Part shown: in pieces, positions 36,014 through 43,512 of the stretch
Numbering within the stretch: the first letter of the stretch is position 1
Layout: every line of letters begins with the position of its first letter
Position numbers and translations under genes: made by a program
Origin: Vibrio furnissii CIP 102972
GTDB lineage: Bacteria; Pseudomonadota; Gammaproteobacteria; Enterobacterales; Vibrionaceae
Length of the DNA stretch: 64,000 nucleotides
Direction: 5' to 3'
Assembly (NCBI RefSeq): GCF_000176175.1
Contig: NZ_ACZP01000013.1
Span: 558,001-622,000, forward strand
Notes under the pieces: generated by a model
Database searches by the model: none
The model's input: only the letters and a program-made list of their open reading frames with translations
Told to the model about the DNA's origin: nothing

Positions 36014-38361
36014 TACTTCACCAGCAAATGTTGACGGTCGAGCACGTTGGTAATGGTGCGATACCAGTGGTCAGATACGCGGGTTTTATCTTCAGCCCAT
36101 TCGATGTAACCGCGGCTTTCAAAGTAGCGCATGATGCCAATCACTTCAGGCACACTGAGCTGCGTACATTCCGATAATTCTTCCGGCGCGGCCACTTCGA
36201 GTTGAACAATCGAACGCAGCACCGCCAGCATCGGCTTGGGCATTTTTTCCAGCTCTTGAGATTCAGGAATGTGGAACAAGCGCACCACCACCTGCTGCGT
36301 TTCTTTATTGCGATTGAGCGAGCGGCGGAAGAAGCGCAACGCAAACGTCGGGTTACCATCGGCGTAATGCCACAAAATGCGATAGAAACCGCGACGAGCG
36401 CGCGTTTCATCACTGCTTTCTTCTTGGCCCCATTGTTTGGGAACGATCAAACCATCGAAAGAGACCGGATGTTCTACGTCGGGATTGATGCGACTGTCGA
36501 GCAGATCTTCGAACTGTTTTTCACTCCAGCGTGGCAGAATGCTCACCCAGTCAAACAGCAAACGTTCGCCTCGCGCGCGGTCTACAAAACGCCAGCTCGA
36601 TTTTTCAATCGCCATCACCACGCGGTGGTTTTTCTTCGAGCGGCGCAACAAGTTGGTCAAGCGCATTAAACTGCTTAACCCGCCCACCATTGGTTTCACC
36701 AACCGCTGTGCGTTATCAACGGCAATCAGATAGGTTTGCTCGCTTTTACGCAGATACGCCAGAATCTGCACTTCGGTGGCGTCTTCATCCAAGCCTAGGC
36801 TCAACGCCAATAGCGACAACAGTTCGTTGTAGCCGGAATATGGGCAGTTGAGATACAACGGCTCGGCATTTTTCACCTTGTTGAGTAGGGTATACAGCAA
36901 GGTCGTGGTACCAATGCCACGTTCACCGCTTACCACACAAATGGCGGGGCTGTCAGTCAGCAGATAGCGCGAAAGCTGTTTGATTTCATCATGCGCATAA
37001 TCAACCAGTGGGCTGTCGATGGTGCCAGGCAAGACGTAGTTAAACGTTTCGTCACCCCGAATGCGGACGTAGTTCTGATCGGCTGCAATGTTGGTGGTTT
37101 GCTTCGCCGCTTCAATCCGAAACAGGTACGCCAACGCTTGACTGAAAAAGGTGTAGTTCGACAACGCAGAGACCAAGCGGCGCTGCGTGCCATGTACCGA
37201 AATCCAGACCATGGCAACCAAAGTCGCCGCCACGCGAATCAAAAAGGTGTCTTTTTTACTGATGGCCCACAAAACCCACAGCGGCTTATCGGGTGTTTTC
37301 TCCACGATGGCAAAAATACGTTCACGCCATAAGTTGAGCACCGAAATAATCATCAACAAGAACCATGCGTACATGGTGTTGAGAATCCAGGTATAAATGG
37401 TGCCTTTGCCCAATGTGCGCATGGAGATTTGTAGCACAACGCCCGTCACAATGATGGTCCAGACAATGCGCCGAATGGTGCTCAGGCGCAGCGCGATCAA
37501 CGCTTTGTTTGAGGTGTGGCTGGAACGATAGGTGAATTCCAATATCAGACTGACCGCAATCGAGCCTCCCCAAATCCACCAAATGAAGATTTCGAGAAAC
37601 ACCAAATGCTGCAAACTTTTAATGGCACTCAGCACCTGAAGCGAAAGGGTGATCGCAATCAACCAAGCAATGGCTTTGTTTGCACTGCTGATGTACCACA
37701 CGAGGCGAGCCAACAATGACGGCGACTGTTTATCCTTGAGGTAATTTTGCCAAAACAAGTCAATCAGATGTTTGCTGTTTCTCAACCACCATACCAGCAA
37801 GACGTAGATGAACAGCACTTTGCACACCGACCAAATAAATGGCACCGGCGAGATCAGCAAGTCGTTGACCAACGATTGGAAACTGCGAATTTGAAACAGC
37901 AATAGGTATTCAAGATTGAGTTGAACCTGTTTCAGTTCGCGTTTGAATTGTGTGACGCCGCCGGGGCCAAAACCGGTGAGCTCTTCACGCGTGTATGCAT
38001 CGGTGAGCGACAACAATTGCTGTTTTGAGTAGGAGAGGCTGGCGAGAGACAAATAGCTTTGTTGCAGATTGAACCAGTTGAGTTCATCGCTTTGATGGCG
38101 ATAGTTATCAAGATAGTGTTCAAACTGCTCCACCGTATCGCGCTGCGATTTGATGGTTTCACGCAGCAACAAGTTCACTTTCTGCTGCTCGCTTCGGGAC
38201 ATAAACAACGGTTCCGGTAAAGCCGAGACCTGTTTTTCCAATTCAAGTGCGCTGTCCGACGCTTTGGGGATCAAATCAACGTGGTCGTATTCCCATTCCG
38301 CCAAGGCGGGAAACGCCACACACCAACATAACAAGAGTAAGACTCGAGACACTGCCTGCAT
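36013..38361 (-). CDS. Large membrane protein with AAA-type ATPase domain lacking the Walker A lysine
   Basis: Protein of 782 residues. A signal peptide (VLLLLCWCVAFPALA) and a periplasmic helical region (to about 150) precede about seven membrane helices (about 165-420). A cytoplasmic nucleotide-binding domain starts near 440. The P-loop is GERGIGTTT at 479-487: Thr485 stands where Lys is expected. Walker B is present as TYLIAVDNAQ. A winged-helix-like C-terminus (PEELSECTQLSVPEVIG...) follows. I do not recognise a characterised family. The co-translated MscS gene suggests that it gates or assembles that channel (inference). Confidence 0.75.
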   Translation of the reverse strand: MQAVSRVLLLLCWCVAFPALAEWEYDHVDLIPKASDSALELEKQVSALPEPLFMSRSEQQKVNLLLRETIKSQRDTVEQFEHYLDNYRHQSDELNWFNLQQSYLSLASLSYSKQQLLSLTDAYTREELTGFGPGGVTQFKRELKQVQLNLEYLLLFQIRSFQSLVNDLLISPVPFIWSVCKVLFIYVLLVWWLRNSKHLIDLFWQNYLKDKQSPSLLARLVWYISSANKAIAWLIAITLSLQVLSAIKSLQHLVFLEIFIWWIWGGSIAVSLILEFTYRSSHTSNKALIALRLSTIRRIVWTIIVTGVVLQISMRTLGKGTIYTWILNTMYAWFLLMIISVLNLWRERIFAIVEKTPDKPLWVLWAISKKDTFLIRVAATLVAMVWISVHGTQRRLVSALSNYTFFSQALAYLFRIEAAKQTTNIAADQNYVRIRGDETFNYVLPGTIDSPLVDYAHDEIKQLSRYLLTDSPAICVVSGERGIGTTTLLYTLLNKVKNAEPLYLNCPYSGYNELLSLLALSLGLDEDATEVQILAYLRKSEQTYLIAVDNAQRLVKPMVGGLSSLMRLTNLLRRSKKNHRVVMAIEKSSWRFVDRARGERLLFDWVSILPRWSEKQFEDLLDSRINPDVEHPVSFDGLIVPKQWGQEESSDETRARRGFYRILWHYADGNPTFALRFFRRSLNRNKETQQVVVRLFHIPESQELEKMPKPMLAVLRSIVQLEVAAPEELSECTQLSVPEVIGIMRYFESRGYIEWAEDKTRVSDHWYRTITNVLDRQHLLVK

Positions 38362-38421
38362 AGAGGATTCGCTTAGTTAACTTATTGATTATGAGAATTT
38401 AGTGTAGTTGATACACAGCCA

Positions 38422-38452
38422 GAGTCGCGACTCAAGATTGGGATCGCGACTC
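38422..38452. repeat. Inverted repeat between fdhD and the ATPase gene
   Basis: GAGTCGCG (38422-38429) and CGCGACTC (38445-38452), an 8-bp stem with a 15-base loop, downstream of fdhD and upstream of the ATPase gene. It has no T-run, so it is not a standard terminator. Confidence 0.5.
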
Positions 38453-38494
38453 CATATCGGCAGGCGAAATGACGGGGAGGAATGTGAACGTGGC

Positions 38495-38507
38495 GTGACA
38501 ATGTCAC
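38495..38507. promoter_or_regulatory. Perfect palindrome GTGACAATGTCAC
   Basis: 13-base perfect dyad with a single central base, 134 bases upstream of the ATPase start and 25 bases beyond the fdhD stop. Its core GACAATGTC resembles the GACAATTTGTC dyad, but the half-site spacing differs. The binding factor is unknown. Confidence 0.35.
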
Positions 38508-38531
38508 ACCGTAGGGAGCCTACTCGATGCG

Positions 38532-39371
38532 TTACGCATTCTCGTCGGCAAGGTGACCTTTAACATCAAAGGTTACCTTATCGACGCCACTGTATATTTG
38601 GAAACGCAACCCTTTTGCTCTGGCAATGGTGGTGATGCCGAACTGATGTGCCAGCTCCAACCCCATTTGTGTCACGCCAGAGCGGGATAACAACACGGGT
38701 ATCCCCATCTGCGCGACTTTAATGACCATTTCCGACGTCAAGCGCCCTGTGGTGTAGAAAATTTTATCTTCACCGCGGACGCCATTCAGCCACATTTCCC
38801 CAGCAAGGGTGTCCACCGCGTTGTGACGGCCAACATCTTCTACGAAGGAAAGCACCTGATTTCCCTGACACACTGCACACCCATGTACAGCACCTGCTTT
38901 CTTATAGGTGTCATTGTAATGAGTCAGCGCTTCCAGTGCCGCATATATTTCAGATTGTTTCAGTAGAATTTGCGGAACTTGGTAATTTTCCAACAATTTC
39001 ATGACATTCCCGTACATGGTGCCTTGGCCACAACCGGAGGTGACGGTCTTTTTCTTCAAGGCTGGCTCAAGATGATCCAAGTTTTCTCTGGTGACGACTG
39101 CCGCAGAGCTGGTTTCCCAATCAATGATCACCGAATCCAGTGCATCCGGATCGTTAATAAATCCCTGATTCTTCAAATACCCCAGCACTAACGCTTCCGG
39201 CCGAGAGCCTAACGTCATCAAGGTGACAATCTCTTTCCAGTTCAGCAATACCGTTAACGGACGTTCACAGGCAATGGACTTCACCAACTTGTCACCGTAT
39301 TCGTCATACACCTCCACATCCATGGTTTGTAATGGGTTTTCACTGGTTTTAATGATCGAAAGTTTTGTCAC
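38532..39371 (-). CDS. fdhD: Formate dehydrogenase sulfurtransferase FdhD
   Basis: Carries sulfur from IscS to the Mo/W-bis-MGD cofactor; without it formate dehydrogenase is inactive. About 279 residues from the GTG at 39371 (AGGAA about 8 bases ahead; a TTG at 39377 is also in frame). The redox Cys pair is AVCQGN with preceding HGCAV (CAVC). The family body shows FVEDVGRHNAVDTLAG and FYTTGRLTSEMV. It is divergent from DUF3305-DUF3306 and preceded by its own sigma-54-type promoter. Confidence 0.92.
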   Translation of the reverse strand: MTKLSIIKTSENPLQTMDVEVYDEYGDKLVKSIACERPLTVLLNWKEIVTLMTLGSRPEALVLGYLKNQGFINDPDALDSVIIDWETSSAAVVTRENLDHLEPALKKKTVTSGCGQGTMYGNVMKLLENYQVPQILLKQSEIYAALEALTHYNDTYKKAGAVHGCAVCQGNQVLSFVEDVGRHNAVDTLAGEMWLNGVRGEDKIFYTTGRLTSEMVIKVAQMGIPVLLSRSGVTQMGLELAHQFGITTIARAKGLRFQIYSGVDKVTFDVKGHLADENA

Positions 39372-39444
39372 TGCCAATTCCTGTTGTTTTGCACATCATG
39401 TCTTCACGGGTTCTGAAGCGCGCTATCGGATAAGGGGTGTCCTC

Positions 39445-39461
39445 AGCAAGGATTGTTCCAA
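39445..39461 (-). promoter_or_regulatory. Sigma-54 promoter of fdhD
   Basis: Minus-strand TTGGAACAATCCTTGCT: GG (39459-39458) and GC (39447-39446) 10 bases apart. It shares TTGGAACA and TTGCT with the promoter at 40822 on the other strand. Predicted start near 39434. Confidence 0.65.
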
Positions 39462-39547
39462 ATCTGACTTCAACACTAGCGAAAAAAGCCAAAACGGTCT
39501 AATCGTTAATCACACACATGTGGCGCGCCCCTCGTGATAGCGGACGA

Positions 39548-39564
39548 CTGGCGCAATAATTGCT
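39548..39564 (+). promoter_or_regulatory. Sigma-54 promoter of DUF3305-DUF3306
   Basis: CTGGCGCAATAATTGCT: GG (39550-39551), 10 bases, GC (39562-39563). It lies 110 bases before the DUF3305 ATG and back to back with the fdhD promoter, about 90 bases apart. I see no clear copy of the GACAATTTGTC dyad in this spacer. Confidence 0.65.
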
Positions 39565-39673
39565 AATTCACGTGAATACGCCAACAAATATGATTGGGTT
39601 CTCGTGAGCAGCGACGTTGAGTCGCGACCACAATAGAACAGGCCAATCAAACCAAGAACGATTAGGTATCCCC

Positions 39674-40135
39674 ATGTCAGACACACACTCCACCATTTTG
39701 GATACAGCGAAAACAGAGACCACCTGGCCACTCGGTTGCGAACTGGTGGCGCATGAAATCACGACGGGTATGTGGGTCACCACCCAATGGCAACTCAAAG
39801 GCTTTCAATTGCAGGCTGACGACGCGCCGTATCCGGCCATTCTTGAGCTGTATCGTGATGAACGCACCGATTACCGCTTTAACCTCAGCTCGCAACAGCC
39901 CAAACTCTTTCTGGTGCTGGAAAATCCCGAAGAAGACGCTCAACCCAATATCATTCGTTTGACCGCATCTCAGAGCGTGGCAGGCCAGTATATGGATGGC
40001 GATTACTTGGTTTTGTCGAATGAAATGCCGCTGCCTGTGCAGGCGTGGATGGAAGCCTTCATCGGCCGTCATGGCGAACTATTGGAAGTGAAACGTAAGA
40101 AGCGCAAAGGCGCGGGGAGAGCCAGTGGCCAGTGA
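39674..40135 (+). CDS. DUF3305 formate-dehydrogenase accessory protein
   Basis: Soluble protein of 153 residues (MSDTHSTILDTAKTETTWPL...), with a Trp-rich WVTTQWQLKGF segment and a Lys/Arg-rich C-terminus. The family is found with DUF3306 and formate dehydrogenase genes in vibrios and Shewanella. Its biochemical role is not established. The ATG at 39674 was chosen because a TTAGG site lies about 7-9 bases ahead; the frame is open 19 codons upstream. It overlaps DUF3306 by 11 bases. Confidence 0.8.
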   Translation: MSDTHSTILDTAKTETTWPLGCELVAHEITTGMWVTTQWQLKGFQLQADDAPYPAILELYRDERTDYRFNLSSQQPKLFLVLENPEEDAQPNIIRLTASQSVAGQYMDGDYLVLSNEMPLPVQAWMEAFIGRHGELLEVKRKKRKGAGRASGQ

Positions 40136-40694
40136 ATCGTTTTTATCCCGTTGGTCTCAGCGCAAACTGGAACCGCAAGAGGAATCAGCGTTAGTTGAGG
40201 CGCCCACTGCGAGTGTCGAAACGGATGTGGAGCATACCGAAGACGTTGAACTCACAGACGGCGTTGAACTTACAGAAGCACATACCGGTAGCGCTGAAGA
40301 GACGCCCCAAGACGCCAAAGCGCCTTCGATTGCGGCATTGCTGGCTTCAGAAGCAACTCAGCAGGTAAAAAAGGCCGCGCTGCGTAAACTGTTTTTGAGT
40401 GGTGAGTTCAGTGAAGTCGATCGCCTCAACGATTACGACCATGACTACACCGCAGTGAAATCTCTCAGCGCTGAAGTGGCACAGGGGGTACGAGATTGGA
40501 TGAACAAAGCCGAAGAGGGTATTCAAACTACCGACGTGGACGAGAAACTTGATGGTGAAAGTAGTCACATCGACGCCATGCCAAGTGAATCTGAGCAAAC
40601 CGCTGCGGTAGAACCGTCCCAAAACTCAGATTCCGATGCGACTACCCATGAGGTAAAGCAGGAGACAAAACATGAGACAAAAATTACCACATAA
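40125..40694 (+). CDS. DUF3306 formate-dehydrogenase accessory protein
   Basis: Very acidic protein of 189 residues starting at GTG. The conserved N-terminus SFLSRWSQRKLE and mid-region ALRKLFLSGEFSEVDRLNDYD (split here by the Glu/Thr-rich linker) mark the family. The C-terminal third is low-complexity (Glu, Thr, Ser). It pairs with DUF3305 and probably supports formate dehydrogenase assembly (inference from context). Confidence 0.8.
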   Translation: MASESFLSRWSQRKLEPQEESALVEAPTASVETDVEHTEDVELTDGVELTEAHTGSAEETPQDAKAPSIAALLASEATQQVKKAALRKLFLSGEFSEVDRLNDYDHDYTAVKSLSAEVAQGVRDWMNKAEEGIQTTDVDEKLDGESSHIDAMPSESEQTAAVEPSQNSDSDATTHEVKQETKHETKITT

Positions 40695-40736
40695 ATCGTA
40701 GGTACATTTTGACCTATTGAATGAGAAACAGGGTGC

Positions 40737-40747
40737 GACAATTTGTC
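40737..40747. promoter_or_regulatory. GACAATTTGTC dyad upstream of the formate dehydrogenase operon
   Basis: Perfect 11-base dyad centred 82 bases before the -24 GG of the downstream sigma-54 promoter. It is the same core as at 31407-31419 before tupA. An outer pair, ATGAGA (40721) and TCTCAT (40746), frames it. Confidence 0.6.
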
Positions 40748-40821
40748 TCATCCTTTGTTTTTGTCGCAACTAGAACGTCGCGAAATCGGGTTAACGGGCT
40801 GAATTGGCGGTCAAAATCAGG

Positions 40822-40838
40822 TTGGAACACTAATTGCT
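40822..40838 (+). promoter_or_regulatory. Sigma-54 promoter of the formate dehydrogenase operon
   Basis: TTGGAACACTAATTGCT: GG (40824-40825) and GC (40836-40837) separated by 10 bases. Predicted start near 40849, 46 bases before the first ATG. Confidence 0.7.
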
Positions 40839-40894
40839 ATTTTCATCAAAAAAGGGCGAACACAAAAGATTCGCTTCAATCATGGAAACGAGCA

Positions 40895-42556
40895 ATGTTA
40901 AAACAATTTCTGCAACAAGCGACGTCACCCAATGGCAGCGCGCGGTGGTTTGCCATTGAAAACACGGTGGAGCTGACCAACTTGATCCCACCGACCGTCA
41001 GCTACGAGAGCGGCGGTCATACATTGATTCTCGGCCCCACCAGTCTGATTGAACGCACCGCGCTGCAATTATCTCAAATGGCGTCCATCACGCTGCTGTC
41101 GGTTGATGGTGAGCAGGGAACGCATGAGCAGCTCTATTTTGCGGATACGGTTGAAATCAGCGGCTTTCTTGGGGCTTTTAACGTCACCGTCGAAAATCAT
41201 GGCAAGCGTATGAATCTCGCCAATGCAGCACTTGATCTCGACTGCTTTGATATCGTGCTGGATATGTCGCTCAATGGCGTGATGAGTGAAGAAGTGCCCG
41301 TGCCGGGGTATTTCCCGGTTGGACGCGGGTTTCCGAAACTCTCCGATGCGCTGGAAGAAATTCCCGATTTGATGGGCACATTCGATAAACCCAAATACTT
41401 TCGTCTCGATACCGATTTGTGCGCGCATTCATCGCGTGGCGTCAAAGGGTGTGACCGATGTGTCGATGCGTGTCCAGCCGGCGCCTTATCCAGCGAAGGC
41501 TCCGAGCAGACGGGTCATCGCATTCAAATCAACCCGTATTTGTGTCAAGGCGTGGGCACTTGCGCCACATCGTGTCCAACCGAAGCCATTCACTACGCGC
41601 TGCCCAACCCGACCGAAACGCAGAAATTCATTGAGCGTTTGCTACATAACTATCATCAAGCGGGCGGCGAAAAGCCGATCGTGCTGATTTGTAGCTCGCG
41701 TCATGAGCAATACAACTTGATGGCGCTGCGAGTACTGCCTGACAACGTCATGCCAGTCACGGTCGAAGAGCTGCCTTCGGTGGGGATCGATACCTGGTTT
41801 GCCGCGCTGGTCAACGGCGCGACGCAAGTGTTGTTTGCTGCCAGTCGTCATATGCCGCCAACCATTCTGCGCATACTCAATCAAGAAGTAAGTCTGGCGC
41901 AAAGCTTTTTGACTCACCTTGGTATTCGCAAAGAAACCATCGACATACTTTATCTCGAATCGCTACGCGAAGCGGCACCAACCTTGTGTGATGAACCCCT
42001 TGGTTTGCACATTGGCGAGCTAGATGGCAAGAAACGCGATCGTTTATATGTCGCACTTGATGCGCTAGCAACAGCGCGTGGCACAGAATTGAACGCGCAG
42101 CCGCTGGCGGCCACAGCACCTTATGGCGCCATTGCATGTTCCACCACCGATTGCACCTTGTGCATGAGCTGTGTGGCGGTGTGTCCAACCCGTGCGCTGC
42201 ATCATGAAGGGGACTTACCGTCGCTGAAATTCGTTGAGCAAGATTGCGTGCAATGTGGGTTGTGTGTGAAAGCCTGCCCTGAGAACGCGCTCACGGCAGT
42301 TCAACAACTCAACTGGAATGCTGCGCAGCGTCAATCGGTGGTGACCTTGCATCAAGAAGAGCCGGCGAAATGCCTGCGTTGTCACAAGCCGTTTGCGCCT
42401 CAATCGATGATCACCATGTTGCAAGATAAGTTACGTGGTCACTCCCATTTCTCCGATCAAGCGTCTCTGGATCGCATTGCGATGTGCGAAGACTGCCGCG
42501 TTGTCGATGTGTTTGAGTCGATGGCCAATGATCCCGAAAAACAACTGCGCTACTAA
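40895..42556 (+). CDS. Multi-[4Fe-4S] ferredoxin-like protein of the formate dehydrogenase operon
   Basis: Protein of 553 residues from the ATG at 40895 (GGAAACGAG ahead; the open frame upstream overlaps the promoter). Four classic cluster motifs are visible: CDRCVDACPAG, CQGVGTCATSCPTEA, CTLCMSCVAVCPTRA and CVQCGLCVKACPENA. There is also a C-terminal CLRCHKPF...CEDCR pair. No signal peptide or membrane helix: cytoplasmic. It is the first gene of the operon and could pass electrons during cofactor or cluster assembly or between formate dehydrogenase and another acceptor. The exact role is unknown. Confidence 0.85.
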   Translation: MLKQFLQQATSPNGSARWFAIENTVELTNLIPPTVSYESGGHTLILGPTSLIERTALQLSQMASITLLSVDGEQGTHEQLYFADTVEISGFLGAFNVTVENHGKRMNLANAALDLDCFDIVLDMSLNGVMSEEVPVPGYFPVGRGFPKLSDALEEIPDLMGTFDKPKYFRLDTDLCAHSSRGVKGCDRCVDACPAGALSSEGSEQTGHRIQINPYLCQGVGTCATSCPTEAIHYALPNPTETQKFIERLLHNYHQAGGEKPIVLICSSRHEQYNLMALRVLPDNVMPVTVEELPSVGIDTWFAALVNGATQVLFAASRHMPPTILRILNQEVSLAQSFLTHLGIRKETIDILYLESLREAAPTLCDEPLGLHIGELDGKKRDRLYVALDALATARGTELNAQPLAATAPYGAIACSTTDCTLCMSCVAVCPTRALHHEGDLPSLKFVEQDCVQCGLCVKACPENALTAVQQLNWNAAQRQSVVTLHQEEPAKCLRCHKPFAPQSMITMLQDKLRGHSHFSDQASLDRIAMCEDCRVVDVFESMANDPEKQLRY

Positions 42557-42568
42557 GGAGAACGAGAG

Positions 42569-43228
42569 ATGCCACACGATCCATTGAACGACACCACCGC
42601 CTCGGACACCACCGCCTCGATGCGCTCAGACATCTATTTGTTGCTGGCGACGTTGCTGCGTGATGTGCCGTCACCGTCACTGGTCGAATTCCTTAGCCAG
42701 TTGGACTATGAAAACAACGGCACGCCGATGGCTGATGCGTGGCGCGCGTTAACACAAGCCGCACAAACCACGCCGCCAACGGAACTTGCGCAAGAGTATC
42801 AAGAACTATTCATCGGCATTGGCCGAGGCGAAGTGGTCCCGTTTGCATCATGGCATTTGACCGGTTCGCTGATGGAAAAACCGTTGGCGGAAATACGATT
42901 CCACCTCAATGAACTTGGGTTGGAGCGTGATGCGTCGGTGAAGGAGCCGGAAGATCACATGGCCGCCTTGTGCGAAACCATGGCCTATCTGTGCGACGCC
43001 AATGATGGCGCGCAACAGGCGTTCTTTAATCGCCATATTTCACCGTGGTTTGAAAAGCTGGTGGACCAAATTCAACAGGCGCAGCACGCGCAGTTTTATC
43101 TGTCCGTCGCTCAGTTACTGTTGGCGTTCCTGACACTGGAGAATATTGCGCTCACACAAGCGCCAGCAAGTCGCCGTAATACACACCGAATTGAGGTGAA
43201 AAACCTCACCGATAAAGCTCAGCAATGA
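42569..43228 (+). CDS. TorD-family molecular chaperone
   Basis: Cytoplasmic redox-enzyme maturation protein of 219 residues, all helical. The TorD signature is seen as FASWHLTGSLMEKPLAEIR followed by GLERDASVKEPEDHMAALCE. Such chaperones hold the catalytic subunit and its twin-arginine signal until cofactor is loaded; here the client is presumably FdhA or the small Tat protein. AAGGAGA lies 6-8 bases ahead of the ATG, 12 bases after the ferredoxin gene. Confidence 0.85.
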   Translation: MPHDPLNDTTASDTTASMRSDIYLLLATLLRDVPSPSLVEFLSQLDYENNGTPMADAWRALTQAAQTTPPTELAQEYQELFIGIGRGEVVPFASWHLTGSLMEKPLAEIRFHLNELGLERDASVKEPEDHMAALCETMAYLCDANDGAQQAFFNRHISPWFEKLVDQIQQAQHAQFYLSVAQLLLAFLTLENIALTQAPASRRNTHRIEVKNLTDKAQQ

Positions 43229-43301
43229 CGATAAGAAAAGCAGACGAACCAACCCGTGTTGGCACCGACGTGTTCAATCAAGGGAAAGGGAAAAGGAAGC
43301 A

Positions 43302-43502
43302 ATGATGAAAGAAGATAAACCGATCAACGAAAGCAGACGTGAGCTGCTCAAAGGTCTCGGAACCGCCGCGGTCGCAGCCGCTGTCGTGACGGGCGTTTCT
43401 CAGCACGCAGTCGCGAGTGAAAAGCCCGTCGAAGCGAAAGATACGCTGAAAAAAGGGTATCACGAAACACAACACATTCGTGATTACTACGACACGCTAT
43501 AG
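43302..43502 (+). CDS. Formate dehydrogenase region Tat-signal protein (66 aa)
   Basis: Small protein of 66 residues with a twin-arginine signal (ESRRELLKGLGTAAVAAAVV) and a short mature part (HIRDYYDTL). It belongs to a family found just before formate dehydrogenase alpha subunits. AAGGAAG is 2-5 bases before the two ATGs (43302, 43305). It may assist Tat export of FdhA, which has its own RR signal, or be a structural subunit. Unproven. Confidence 0.8.
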   Translation: MMKEDKPINESRRELLKGLGTAAVAAAVVTGVSQHAVASEKPVEAKDTLKKGYHETQHIRDYYDTL

Positions 43503-43512
43503 GAGCGCCGTG

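Noticed and set aside
38422..38452. Terminator after fdhD
   Set aside because: The 8-bp stem has a long loop and no T-run on either strand, so I list it only as an inverted repeat.
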